From: Helicoverpa zea
Lineage: Eukaryota > Arthropoda > Insecta > Lepidoptera > Noctuidae
Direction: 5' to 3'
Length of the DNA: 64,000 bases
NCBI RefSeq assembly: GCF_022581195.2
Contig: NC_061475.1
Span: 8,866,001 to 8,930,000, forward strand
Numbering within the stretch: position 1 is the stretch's first letter; each line of letters opens with the position of its first letter. A program made the position numbers and the translations under genes. The notes below the pieces were generated by a model that did not search any database, was not told the DNA's origin, and saw only the letters and a list, made by a program, of their open reading frames with translations. Below are positions 41,401 through 51,334 of the stretch, one piece after another.

Positions 41401-44400
41401 GGTACTCATCTGTTGGAGGAGAAGTTCAAACATTGAAGATTGTTTTAAAAGCATTTGTTCGATTCTATTACTTGTTGAAGTATCAGCTTCTTGTTCAGGT
41501 GTTTTAGCTTTCAACATGTCAGCGTAACTCATTGGTTTACGGTTAGGGTCTGTGTTTGTTCGTTGTGCTTTGATAAGATCTAATGTATTATTAGATGGAT
41601 CCGTCGGAGACTGCTTGTTATGGCCGATAGCTGCCTGCGGATTCCTTTTGGCAATATGCTCCGATTGTTTGCTTGATCTTCTAGCGAGTATCTCCTTATA
41701 AACTTCGCAGCCCTTGTAGTTTGCCGGGTGAGCGCCATGACAAAGAGCACATTTTGCAGGAGTATTGCGGTCAGTCTTAGGGCATTCCGAAGTCCTGTGA
41801 GATTCAGCACATTTAACGCACCTATGTGGCCTCATGCAGTTGTTCTTAGAGTGCCCATATTGTTGGCACCTCTGACACTGAACAATGGTTTTGGATTTGC
41901 GGGGATGTTCTATTTTAACTTTTTGGTTAAAAATGTACTGTATGTTTTGGATATTTCGGTTGTGGATGCTTTGTTCAACGTTTACAAAGAAAGTGGATGT
42001 AGGTATTTTGTCAGGGCCATAGCGAGCATTGATTATCTCGCCAACTACTTTGTTGTTCGAGGATTCAACTACTTCTTTTATCGCTTGGTGTGGGGTGGTG
42101 TGATGCAGATCTTTAATTACAAAGCGGTAACACTTCTTATCTTTCGGTGTAAATGTATGCCCAATAAGTCCGTTGTCTCTTATTATGTTAATAACTTGCT
42201 TGTAGCTCTCTGTTGAATTAACCATGACACGAAGAAGATTTTTGTTGACAACCTTGAATTTAAACTCTGCAGGGCTTACGATTGGTTCTATCAGTTTTGT
42301 AAGTTCATTAACGTCCTCAATCCCGTAGAGTATGATTGGCGGAGGTCTATTAGTTGGAAAAGGCTGAATATCCTCATCTTCCGTTATGTCAACGGGTAGA
42401 TTAGCAAATCTGTTTGCAGAGGTACTTGCACTGGGAGGAGATAGTTCGGAGACCTTACGCTTTTTTGATGAGAGCACACGCTGCCAAGCAGGAGGTTGCT
42501 TTTCTGTGTGAGACGGTGTATCCAAACCTTCTTTTACAGTCTGATTCGATGTTGTGCTCGAATTAAGCATACTGGGAACTGTTGTTGTTGAATTCGCTCT
42601 CTGTTTGTTGAAGAGAGAAGGGTGAAACACTTGTTGAGTCAAGGCCTTTTTGTTGTTGTTGGAAGCGGTCGCACACACCTGAGGCATAGGTGGAGATTTT
42701 TTTTGATTTGGGGAGTGGTTCCCCGGTCCCACTAAATTTCTACCATTTTCGGAGCTCATGGTGGAATTTCAAATATTATTTATATTACAACACTACCAAA
42801 TGTCAGATGACATATTGTCATAGTGAAGACAATAATTATAAAATTTTATGAGGGTGGTTTTAGAAAATTTTTAAGAGGTGATTGTCACTCAAGGATTTTG
42901 GACACAGTTTTCTGCTTTAATCACTGATCACTTTGTGTCACTAACAATGTCACATAGAAAACACTGACTACAGAATGTATTTATCACTACTTCACATAGA
43001 TTTGGACAGTTTTACACTTAGAGTCACTTAAATCTCCAACAGCACTTTCGCGCGTGTTGACAGTTGACAGTTGACCCCCCAGATTAACACATAGGCATTT
43101 TTTTTATCTGTGTGGGGTTAGAGACTACCACGGTATTGGTGACACTGCAGGTGCAAAATTGATACACAAAATGAATTCATCAAATTCTTACATGACATGG
43201 ATGCTTGTAACTAACAATAATACTAATTTAGGCCACAGTTGGCTCGACATGAATGAGTATGATTCACCAGTTAAATATTTGTCCTCTTTTGGAACATAAT
43301 AATATGCAGACGGACAATTGGGGAAATTCCATTGTTATCTGTTTTTAACCGAGTGACATGAAGACACTTATTATGTAATGTCTATTTTTTTACATAAACT
43401 TTTTAAAGGTTGTCCCATATATACTATGGTTTTTCTAATGTTTCCAAAATTTATGTATGGTAAATATTAACTACTATATAACTAAATATTAACTATTAAT
43501 ATTAAATATTAGTTCATAGTTGAATAACTTTTACTGATTACTCTACAGCCAAGTTTAGTGTGTATATAACTGAATTCATTTTAATTAAATAAATCATATT
43601 ACTTAAGTGAAGAGATTGCTAATTATTTACTTTTCAAATATTTTTATTCATGCTAAATGTTTTAAATCATATTACTTGAGTGAAGACATTACCTACTAAT
43701 TATTCATTTACTTTTTTAAAAAATATATTCATGCTAAATGTTTTTTTTATTTTCAATTTTATTGTGGGGATTTAAACAGTTTATACATGTGCAAGAAATT
43801 TATATTTTTTGCCATATAACACCAAGGTTATTGCCATAGTCAGTTGTTTGTTTTAATAATAATAAGAAACAAACAAGGTCATACAAAGTAGGATGATATA
43901 AAACATTGTAGCAAAGAACACTATTATATTATGTATAGAAATAGATGCTCCTAGAAAAGAAATAGGAAGGAAGCATTTTATTTCTTTGTTTGACTACAAT
44001 GGGTGATAAATGTTGTCATGTCATCTAATTATCATATTTTTAAGTTATTTTAGGGAAATATTTGTCAACTTAAGGCTTTAGTCTGCCACAAAAAATAAAT
44101 ACGAATTTGTTTACAAAAGATATTAATCTGATTTACTTACTTTCATCTTCAGTGGTATGTGCGCCTTTCTTGATATAAATATCCAATTTGACAGGATGGT
44201 GTATAGATCGCTGTATCTTGATCCGTATGCACAGCCCGATGAGCGTCGCCAGCGAACAGTGGGGCACTGTCGGATTGTATTCCACTCGCAACACGGGAAC
44301 TTTATCAGCTGTAGGCTCCTTCACAAAAATCCCTTCTTCATAAACCACCTTTAAATCTTCAAGTGTACTCGGCTTTTCAGGGTCCCGTATCGTCCGCAAA

Positions 44401-44555
44401 AAGTCTAAAACACCAACACACACGTTAAAGCCACAACAACCAACCCAATTAGTCCAAAACAACACGAAAACTGATCAAAACAAACCGTATATTGTCTCTT
44501 TCAGGTCGTTCTCATCTTTATATCCTAACTCCTGTAGGGTCGCACTTTTGTCCAT
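35493..44555 (-). CDS. galla-1 (CIAO2A): Cytosolic iron-sulfur assembly component 2A (FAM96A/galla-1)
   Basis: DUF59/MIP18-family factor that helps deliver Fe-S clusters to cytosolic and nuclear apoproteins. The exons are 44486-44555 (start MDKSATLQELGYKDEND), 44141-44404 and 35493-35590, with GT/AG borders and matching phases (70, 264 and 98 nt), giving 143 residues. Diagnostic stretches are FLRTIRDPEKPSTLEDL, NPTVPHCSLATLIGLCIRIK (with the conserved PHCS cysteine), and INKQINDKERIAAAMENPNL. They match human CIAO2A better than CIAO2B. The last intron is 8.5 kb and hosts a Jockey element. The stop codon is 11 nt before the Atg13 start. The start codon of galla-1 itself has a weak upstream context (T at -3). 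Confidence 0.92.
35591..38536. other. galla-1 last intron, part between exon 3 and the Jockey element
   Basis: The part is AT-rich. At about 36053-36205 lies a dispersed repeat containing TCAAATGACCCCTCCCGCTG, CTAAAAACCGTCGTGTTCCG and GGGCCGCGGTAACTATTTCG. An inverted relative is at 49640-49765. No other feature was recognised. Confidence 0.6.
38687..41359 (-). CDS. Jockey ORF2: AP endonuclease and reverse transcriptase
   Basis: The ORF has 890 codons. The N-terminal apurinic-like endonuclease shows ATWNLDGL, LVSETHL, GGDWNAKNIHW and SSNHVPVILT. The reverse transcriptase shows YRPISLLPVMSKMFEKCLL, AFLDIQQAFDRVWH, GVPQGSVLGPVLYTLYTSDL and ATFADDTALL (catalytic ADD). The C-terminal region includes TVKYLGMHLDRKLTWHKHI. 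All catalytic motifs are present. The start codon overlaps the ORF1 stop as ATGA, so translation is probably coupled to ORF1 by termination-reinitiation, as shown for some other non-LTR elements. Confidence 0.93.
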   Translation of the reverse strand: MTSLKIATWNLDGLAPNKYEVEVLLHTHNIDILLVSETHLTAKTCIKIQNYNIYATNHPDGTGHAGAAIIVRSCIQHQEHPQFRKEHIQAATIGIADRNGTFNVSAIYCPPKHKIIKEQYDELFDHLGTRFIAGGDWNAKNIHWASRLTNTRGRELKKSLDENNLTTISTAEPTNWPSDPNKLPDVIDFFVVKGLSRLFHQIETCLDASSNHVPVILTIGTTALNIGRTLKLYNRRTDWNAFRELLTERLDLNISLKTEDDIENAVKNLTAGIQECCWKCTPEIAERPPQSKVYSETIRAKILEKRRLRRVWHTSRHPDDKRAFNRAIHELKHLICEANDMAMQTYLEGLSATKVTNYSLWKASKNLKRPLYHKPPLRKSDLSWAKSSLSKAETFASHLSQVFQPNKANPNTDETDIDVVLNQDLQLDLPLNSISPREIYRYIKLMDNNKAPGFDLVDKKVLEELPRKGIVYITILANAMLRVGYFPELWKVSQIIMIHKPGKPVHEVTSYRPISLLPVMSKMFEKCLLHRLTTALAEKSVIPDHQFGFRKEHATIEQVHRVCKTVRKSFEKGEYCSAAFLDIQQAFDRVWHKGLFYKIKNILPHTFYAILKSYLSNRLFQVRENDCTSKFYNISAGVPQGSVLGPVLYTLYTSDLPQGSGVTIATFADDTALLTSSKCPIQASQILQRELNVMEKWLGKWRIAASVSKSVHVTFSLRKENCAPVTLNGMQLPHHTTVKYLGMHLDRKLTWHKHIQTKREEIKSKYRDLHWLLGRNSKLAVDNKLLIYKSILKPIWTYGIQLWGAASDSNKMIIQRVQNYILKQISNAPWFSRMSDVHEVLGIPMVKEEVNLHAASYKIRLQKHPNQLAGQLTIPETIRRLKKRRDIFDI
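41356..42759 (-). CDS. Jockey ORF1: Gag-like RNA-binding protein
   Basis: The ORF has 467 codons. A disordered N-terminus is followed by an RRM/PRE-type region (PPIILYGIEDVNELTKLIEP, YRFVIKDLHHTTPHQAIKEV). Then come the three CCHC zinc knuckles typical of Jockey-group ORF1 (CQRCQQYGHSKNNC, CVKCAESHRTSEC, CALCHGAHPANYKGC). A C-terminal tail follows with a predicted hydrophobic or coiled end. It binds element RNA in ribonucleoprotein particles, by family analogy. Confidence 0.92.
   Translation of the reverse strand: MSSENGRNLVGPGNHSPNQKKSPPMPQVCATASNNNKKALTQQVFHPSLFNKQRANSTTTVPSMLNSSTTSNQTVKEGLDTPSHTEKQPPAWQRVLSSKKRKVSELSPPSASTSANRFANLPVDITEDEDIQPFPTNRPPPIILYGIEDVNELTKLIEPIVSPAEFKFKVVNKNLLRVMVNSTESYKQVINIIRDNGLIGHTFTPKDKKCYRFVIKDLHHTTPHQAIKEVVESSNNKVVGEIINARYGPDKIPTSTFFVNVEQSIHNRNIQNIQYIFNQKVKIEHPRKSKTIVQCQRCQQYGHSKNNCMRPHRCVKCAESHRTSECPKTDRNTPAKCALCHGAHPANYKGCEVYKEILARRSSKQSEHIAKRNPQAAIGHNKQSPTDPSNNTLDLIKAQRTNTDPNRKPMSYADMLKAKTPEQEADTSTSNRIEQMLLKQSSMFELLLQQMSTLISLMTTLLSKSTK
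43093..44140. other. galla-1 last intron, part between the Jockey element and exon 2
   Basis: AT-rich sequence. At about 43588-43741 an ~85-90 bp unit (AAATCATATTACTT...AGTGAAGA...CATGCTAAATGTTTT) is tandemly duplicated with divergence. No coding sequence was seen. Confidence 0.6.
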
Positions 44556-45487
44556 ATAAGCAGGCTTCGCGAGCTCCACTGTTTGTTTTTGTGAGTTATT
44601 CAAAGAGAGTTTTGAGAAGAACGATATCATATCGTTGGTTTGGTAGCGATATTATATTTCACTGGATCACAGTCAAGTCACAAGTCGGACATGTTTGTTA
44701 TGTTGGAGCTTGTTATTTACCCGTAAATTGTCTATGGATAATTTTGATTATGGATGCGTTCATGCTAGCTCCGCTTTTGAAAATACTAGCTGTGCACCGC
44801 AATTTCATCTACCCATACTTCTCAATCAACAGTTTTGAATCAATACCTCTACATAGAGCTTTTCATATAATATAAAACACGTAGGAAGTGGTGGAAGGCG
44901 GGCGTTTTGGGGCCTGTCTTTTGTTTTTGATTGATGTTCGAAAAGTGCTGATTTATCAGCCTAATTTGAATAAAAGTTTTTGAGTATACTGCGAGAACTT
45001 TTCATTTCTTTACTGGCTTCCTAAATATAAAGATATTTTATTTGTAAAACATGAGTATACAAGGTGTGTAAAGAGCTTCTCAAATAATCTGCGTAAATTC
45101 TAGACAAAAAAAATACAATTAAGGAGGTAAGTTGTATTGTGTAGGTATGTCTGATGATGACACTATGAGTCGTCCAAGAATCAGATGCTACCTCTATCAT
45201 CATACATTCTGCCTAGCTTTTTGACTTAACCACGAGCTCTTCCAGATACGATAGTTGGTTAGAGCTGCTAAAATAGAATGATAATTATTTGAACTGTACA
45301 AGCTACAGTATAGATGTAGGTACATAGTTCATTTTAAAATAACAATTTTGTTTTACGCAAATAATGTTGTACATTCACACATTACACACAGTACTCATTT
45401 AGACACACAGTACATACAGTACTCGTTTAGACACTAGATTAAAATTGAACAAGTTTAAACTGGCTGATAGATACGAGATGTGCGTAA
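44556..45487. other. Upstream flank of galla-1
   Basis: The sequence from 44556 outward is the 5' UTR and promoter of galla-1. The dispersed repeat at about 44885-44985 (GGAAGTGGTGGAAGGCGGGC, AAAAGTGCTG, TTTGAATAAA) is related to 16118-16215. A short direct repeat around ACACAGTAC occurs near 45385-45430. No gene was recognised. Confidence 0.55.
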
Positions 45488-45777
45488 GGGCCTATGCACA
45501 CCACGTTTTTTAAACGCGCCGTCGACGCGCGTTTTGGGAACGCGCGTCGACGTAGCGGCAGTGGCGTAGCGTGGGGGGGGGGGGGGCGGGCAGGGTCGGC
45601 AAATTCCCCGGGCGGCAGCTTTTAGGGGGCGGCAAAATTTACCCAATTAAAAAAAAAAATTGTTCGCAACTAGTATCTGCGCCGCTACATAAAACTGTCT
45701 AACAATAACAAAACATTAAACAAGAAAGTTGAAACTTTTTAAACTTAAAATTAATTATTGTTAAAATTTGGTACTTG

Positions 45778-48183
45778 AAATGAAAAATGAAAAATGAAAA
45801 ATGTTTATTTGTCTCAAACTGTCACAATAATTTTATAAATGAGACAACCCCAGTAAGTAATTAATAATACTTGTGTTGGGGCTATCTCGCTCTTTCCCTT
45901 ATGTAGCAAAATTGAGACTAGGTTTTACAATTGAAGACTTAAAAGTAAATACAGACAAAATAAAGTAAAAGTAAAATTAAAAAATAAACTTAAAATATGA
46001 AGCAAAAATCTTAATCTTAATCTTAGATTTTGAGTAGCAGCAGCTCTTTGTGTTTAAAGTGATTGTGTGTGTGTGCGTGTGTGAGTGTGTGTGTGTAAGT
46101 GTGTATGTGTGTGGAACGTAAGTGTGTTTGCCTATTATGTTATGTGTCGTATGTGTGCGTGTCTTCATTAAATGTATGTATAGTAAAAAATCGCTTACTG
46201 AAGTCTGTTCAAAATAAGTTCAGTCTCCTCGTAGGTGAGTGTTTTTAGCCACTCAGTTAATAACTTTTTAGTCACGAATGCAGGCTCATTGTGGAACCGT
46301 AGCTTAGTGTTAATTTTATTGTAGATGTAGGCTGATTGGGTTGCGTATTGGCGCTGGGCGAAGGTGGTTCTGACCCTTGGGGAGTAAGCCACTGCATCCC
46401 TTCTTCTTTCCCGTCCATCTCGACTAGGTGGAATAGATTTTTGTAAATATAAGGTAGTAATTAGATAATATAATTTCCGTACTGAGAGTAGGCCACTTTC
46501 TCTGTAAAGATCGAATGTGGGATATCTATATGGTTTACAGTGTATTACTTTGAGAAGTGACCTTTGGGCTCTTTCTAACTCAAGGAGTTTAGTTTTAGTG
46601 GCCCCTCCCCACACTGGTAAACAGTATGCAATAACCGATTGAGTGAGCGCAACATAGACCCTTTTGAGTGTTTCCTGTGGCATCACATACCTGAGATTTT
46701 TAAATATCCATATGAATTTACGTACTCGTTTCGTGATAGTCTCAATGTGGGGGTGCCAATTTAAACACTCATCGACCATCACTCCCAGGTATCTTATGGA
46801 AGAGACATGTTTAATGACTTGACAACTGCATGTTTGGTCTATAGAGTCAGAGCATGTGTGTATTCTAATTTTAAATTCTGCACTTGGTTTGGACCGTATA
46901 CTGGGGGAAAAGCAAATGTAATTTGTTTTAGGAACGCTTAGGGTAAGTAGATTTGCTTTGAGCCATCTGTCTACAACTACTAGTCCTTGCTCGGCATGAT
47001 AGCACACAGCTTCCCACGTCTCACCGTGATAGACTATGGCTGTGTCGTCTGCGTAAGAGAAGATTTTCCCCCCACTGTTAGGTAGGTTGCAGAGTTCATT
47101 AATATACAACAGGAACAGTGGGGGGCCCAAGACTGAGCCCTGTGGAACTCCAAATGCAATGTTTTCCTCTTCGCTACATGAGTCACCTACTTTAACTAGC
47201 TGTCTCCTTGACTGGAGGTAACTGTCGAAAAGGGAGAGAGCCTTCCCTCTTATTCCAATTTCCTCTAGTCGTTGCACAAGAATGGAAACAGATACGGTGT
47301 CAAATGCCTTTTTTAGATCAAGGAACACTGCAACGCATTTATAACCCTTATCAACCTTATCAGCAATCTCAGACGTTAGTGCAGTGACCGCATCCAGAGT
47401 TGACCGACCCTGCCTGAAGCCATATTGTGAGTCAGAGAGAATTTTGTATTTATTTAGATAGCTTGTAAGTCTTCTATTTATTATCTTTTCTATTATTTTC
47501 GAAATTGCTGGTAAGACAGATATCGGGCGATAGTTGTTGACATCGCATCTGTCACCACTCTTGTGCACCGGTGTTATGATAGAACGTTTAAGCGCGGTAG
47601 GAAATATGCCCGTAGTAAAGCACAGATTAGTTAACTGACTAATAAGAGGAACTACTAATTCTCTAGCTAATTTAAGGAACCCCACAGGTATGCCATCCCA
47701 CCCCGTAGCACACCCTGAGTCAAGCGACCCAAGTATGCTATCCACTTCAGCCGGGTCTGTCTCCAGCAACACGAATGAGTTACTTTGATATAATGCACTA
47801 GCGTTATTGATAGAAATAGATGTTTGTCCAGTTAGGGTTATAATTTCTTCCGCAAGTGTTTTTCCGATGGTCACAAAGAATTGGTTTACCCGGTTTAATG
47901 AGTTAATTGGATTTGGTGTGATGTGTAGTAGATGAGTGCTAGGTACCTTAGGGTTTTTATAATTAGTGATGTCATTTATTTTAAGCCAAAGTTGTTTAGA
48001 ATTATTTAAAGAATCTGTTATTTGTTTTTTATGATATTGTCGTTTCAGTTTATTAATTAGATTAGAACAATATGTGCGAAAACGTCTGTAAGTTATAATT
48101 AAAATAACATTAAAAGGGTCTTTCCTCTTTTGTAACTGTAGTTTATTTCTAAATCTAATACATTTTAGAACGTACTTAGGTAT
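45778..48183 (-). pseudogene. 5'-truncated CR1/Jockey-superfamily LINE
   Basis: Minus-strand coding runs from about 48183 to the stop at 46195 in one open frame, without an endonuclease domain. The RT motifs are YRPISVLPAISKIIEKIIN, VFLDLKKAFDTV, FGVPQGSVLGPPLFLLYINE and FSYADDTAIVYHG. The C-terminal region includes SSIRYLGVMVDECLNWHPHI. The 3' UTR ends in short repeated CATTTTT units (45780-45806 complement) instead of poly(A), as in CR1-like elements. The RT region is intact, but the 5' third of the element is missing. Confidence 0.85.
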
Positions 48184-48330
48184 TATAGGTACTTAAAACA
48201 CACGTGATCAACGTCTAAGCGGCGAAGCATCGTACCTACCGAACATGTAGGTACGATACCGAACCGTGCGTCCCGCTTGCTCCGTACTGTGCGTGGTTAG
48301 TCAATGCCACAAGTGATATCATTTGTTAAA

Positions 48331-48770
48331 TTTCGCTCTCGCTTCGCTCACGTATTTAGAAACTGTATGCGCTTAATTTTGCATTTGTCAACAAACAAAA
48401 AGTTAAGTACGTTTGGGCTAAATTTTACGTAATATTTAGTTTAAGACCGATAAAAATTTCGCGCTCACTTCGCTCGCTTATTCAGAAACTATATTGTGGC
48501 CCTTATTTTTGCATTTGTCAACTAACAAAACGTTAAGTACGTTTGGGCTAAATTTTACGTAATTTTTGTTTTAAGTCCGATAAAAATTTCGCGCTCGCTT
48601 CGCTCGCGTATTCAAAAACGATATGCCCTTATTTTTGCATCTGTCGACAAACAAAAAGTTATGTACGTTTGGGCTAAATTTTACGTAATATTTGGTTTAA
48701 GGCCGATAAAAATTTCGCGCTCGCTTCGCTCGCGCATTTGGAAACTGCATAGCCAAGTTAGTTTTCTTTA
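48331..48770. repeat. ~127-bp tandem repeat, about 3.5 copies
   Basis: The unit starts TTTCGCGCTCGCTTCGCTCG and includes TTTGCATTTGTCAAC and AAGTACGTTTGGGCTAAATT. Copies begin at about 48331, 48457, 48587 and 48713. It lies inside the hAT-like element. Each unit begins with a CGCTCGCTTCGCTCGCG near-palindrome. Confidence 0.85.
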
Positions 48771-49085
48771 TTTGCATTTGCTTACCTACATAACTGCCGA
48801 CATGCGTTTAGCAGAATGCTAATTTAGGTAAACCGACGAGGTGGTCCCCGGCAAGACAAACTTTAGTTAAAGTGGTCCATCATTACTAAAAGGTTAAGAA
48901 CCACTGGTTTAGATAAATTTGAATGTTATATTATAAGCAATACCTACCTAGATACAAGCCAAATTTCACGCTTAGGTATAGTTCCATGGAAACTAGTTTT
49001 AGTATTAGTCCCGTAAATTAAATTAATTTGTTAAACAGTTTAAAGTAGCCCCGCTTTTTACATTATTTCAATTTCATATATACTT

Positions 49086-49522
49086 ATAGGTGATCTTCAC
49101 ACTGCCCCGCATCACGCTGCATCTTGCGTGTCGACGCACCTACGCGCGTTCCTGCGGGAGTGCAGATCTGCATCATCGTGCGGGTTTTTTGCGCACTGAC
49201 GCGCGTAGGTGCGTTTAGTAGATTCACGCACGGCGGCTCTCATAGAGATCCATTTTCAAATATACACGTCACGCCCATTCAAAACCACGCGCGGCACTGC
49301 GGGATTCAGTGTGCCATACCTTGCGTCTCACCCCGCACCTACGCGCGGGGGTGCATGTTTCTCCGCGTGTATGCGCGTGATCCGCATGAACGCGCGTGGA
49401 TGCATTTTCAGTGTGTTGGACTATGCGTGTTTTCCATACAAACGGAGATATTTACAAGCAACAGAAAAAACGCATCCACGCGCTACGCTGCATCATGCGG
49501 AGCAGTGTGATAATCGCCATAG
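49086..49522. mobile_element. MITE with CACACTGC...GCAGTGTG inverted ends
   Basis: The left end region TAGGTGATCTTCACACTGCC and the right end GGAGCAGTGTGATAATCGCC are imperfect inverted repeats, followed inward by CGCATCACGCTGCATC and its relative. The interior is rich in CGCACCTACGCGCG. Two overlapping open frames of about 110-130 codons are by-products of the GC-rich sequence. Confidence 0.65.
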
Positions 49523-49599
49523 GTACCTACTTTGCTAGCCTGCGTACCTAAAAGAATTTTAAAACCTTCAAGAAATCAAGTAACAAAGATATAAAAGAA

Positions 49600-49820
49600 A
49601 AGTCTACTTGAGAACCTCCCTCTTCTGCCGGGGCTGCGGGTTGTTCGAAAGAGTTACCGCGGCTCTGGAACATAAATGGCCTTCGACGGAACACGACGGT
49701 TTTTAGTCAGTAAGAGTCTGACACTTCCTCACCGGTGCTAACCCACAGCGGGAAGGGTCATTTGATGATTTTTAACGTCGATACACAAAAAAAAAACTTT
49801 TTTTGAAGTCGGTTAAAAAT
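49600..49820. repeat. Dispersed repeat, inverted relative of 36053-36205
   Basis: It contains GTTACCGCGG, CGACGGAACACGACGGTTTT and GGGTCATTTGATGATTTT, matching the segment at 36053-36205 in reverse orientation. It then runs into a TTTTTTTGAAGTCGGTTAAA motif shared with the repeat near 32180. Confidence 0.6.
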
Positions 49821-50255
49821 GACAAACGGCCAGTAGGTAACACTTGTTAAAAAAATAGGGAAAGGGCGGCAAAATCGACAACTGCCCCGGGCGGCAGATA
49901 TCCACGCTACGCCACTGGTCGCCGGCGCGTTTTTATCCTGCAGAGCAGTTTGTTGTCGTTTGTATCGATACAAACGCGCGGCACCGGCGCGTCTGTATCG
50001 ATACAAACGCGCGTTTGCATCGCGTACAAACGCGCATCGACGGCGCGTTTTTATCCTGCAGAGCAGTTTGTTGTCCTTTGTATCGATGCAAACGCGCGTC
50101 ACCGGCGCGTCTGTATCGATACAAACGTGCGTCTGTATATATACAGGTGTGCAAAGGTCTACAGGCTGCGTCTGTCTTGCGTGCGTATCGCGTCTGTATC
50201 GCTACAAACGCGCGTCGACGGCGCGTTTAAAAAACGTGGTGTGCATAGGCCCTAA

Positions 50256-51333
50256 GCATTGATTACGGTTCGATTCTGCTCGAGTACCTATTTAAATATT
50301 CAATTGTATTTATTAAAAACCTATTTACATAGATATTCACAGAACTAGTGTTTTACAAAAATAAATAAAAAGGGGGGAAAAATTAAAACTTAGTGTCAAA
50401 ATATTCATAAGCATCGCTGTCAGCGGGGATCGTGCCCAAAAGGTTGGCTGCATGGCAATGCACTTTGGCCGAAGTATAGGCCTGCCTTTTGGTCACGAGT
50501 GGACTCATCCTTTTTAGGGTTCCGTACCCAAAGGGTAAAACGGGACCCTATTGTTTTCGCTCCTCTGTCCGTCCGTCTTTTACCAGGCTCATCATGAACC
50601 GTGATAGAGAGCTGAAATTTTCACAGATGATGTATTTTTGTTACCGCTATAACAACAAATATTAATAAATTGAATTAAATTTAATTAAAAGAATTAAATA
50701 AATATTTTGGGGGGCTCCCATACAACAAAGTTTATTTTTTTGTCCGTTTTATAAATAATGGTACATAAATAATTGTACGGAGCCCTTCGTGCGCGAGTCC
50801 GACTCGCACTTGGCCGGTTTTTAAATACTACGCTACAATTTTCGTTTTATTTTTTTCTGAACGCAGTCCAAAGACAATTTGTCATGTCGCTAAACGTCAG
50901 CTGTCAATGCAAATCGAATTTAGTGGGAAATCTACCAGATGGCACTGTATTACATTTTAAGTTCCGGTCGTGTTGCTTGTCACGTAGTACGGAAGTTCCA
51001 CAATGCTAATTTCTCAAAGAATTATTTATTGACCCTTATTTGGATGGACAGTGAAGGTTGATAGAAATAATTAGATTGGTATTAGGTATTTATAAAATCT
51101 CAGAAACTGCTGTATAGATTTGAAAGATTTCAAATAGATAGCCCATTTATCTAGGTGTGCGGAGTAGTCCCCAACTAAGTGTATATATTGTAGTCTTTGG
51201 TCCCCAAGAGATGTGGGTGAAACCATAGGCGGGAAATAAAAAATAAGTCTATATACAGCTTATATAAATTGTGGTAGGATAAATAGCTCGCATGAATAAA
51301 AACAAAATAAAAATACTTATAACATAAGTTTAT
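50256..51333. other. Interval between the nested transposons and RpS11
   Basis: At about 50516-50822 is a dispersed repeat bounded by AGGGTTCCGTACCCAAAGGG and GAGTCCGACTCGCACTTGGC. I recall it as one of the commonest lepidopteran repeats. A decayed relative is near 57524-57580. No gene is apparent. Confidence 0.6.
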
Positions 51334-51334
51334 T
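51329..51334 (-). terminator. Polyadenylation signal overlapping the RpS11 stop codon
   Basis: The minus strand reads TTCTAAATAAAC. The AATAAA hexamer begins at the last base of the TAA stop, so cleavage would leave a 3' UTR of only some 20-30 nt. Confidence 0.65.

Larger units (their letters stand above)
38549..43080 (-). mobile_element. Apparently intact Jockey-clade non-LTR retrotransposon
   Basis: The element is 4.53 kb on the minus strand and bounded by the 12-bp target duplication AGATTAACACAT (38537-38548 and 43081-43092). Its 5' end is GGGGGGTCAACTGTC. The 3' end has a ~29-nt A tail (T-run at 38549-38577). Both ORFs are open from end to end. An uninterrupted poly(A), perfect target duplication and open frames indicate a recent and possibly still active copy. 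It sits in the same orientation as its host gene galla-1, in an intron. Confidence 0.93.
45559..49917. mobile_element. hAT-like element nested in the Harbinger-like element
   Basis: The ends are CAGTGGCGTAGCGTGG (45559) and CCACGCTACGCCACTG (ending 49917). This is a perfect 16-bp inverted repeat with the CAGTGGCG start common in hAT elements. GGGCGGCA motifs lie inside both ends. The 8-bp flanks do not match well, so the target duplication is decayed or absent. A LINE fragment, a ~127-bp tandem array and a MITE now fill it. No hAT transposase ORF is recognisable. Confidence 0.75.
45488..50252. mobile_element. Harbinger-like foldback element (TAA target) with nested insertions
   Basis: The left end is GGGCCTATGCACACCACGTT and the right end is its complement. 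Both are followed inward by matching AAAC GCGCCGTCGACGCGCG blocks (about 43-bp inverted repeats). Both ends are flanked by TAA (45485-45487 and 50253-50255), a three-base target typical of PIF/Harbinger. Its own interior is mostly at 49918-50252 and contains a diverged internal duplication (49925-50030 against 50042-50130; GGCGCGTTTTTATCCTGCAG). No transposase is visible. Confidence 0.8.

Noticed and set aside
45977..46168. 63-codon frame rich in His and Thr
   Set aside because: It is caused by a GTGTGTGT microsatellite in the 3' UTR of the CR1-like LINE.
49124..49538. Overlapping 109-128 codon frames rich in R, C and T
   Set aside because: They are contained in a GC-rich MITE with inverted ends. 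They have no homology that I recognise and no splice context.
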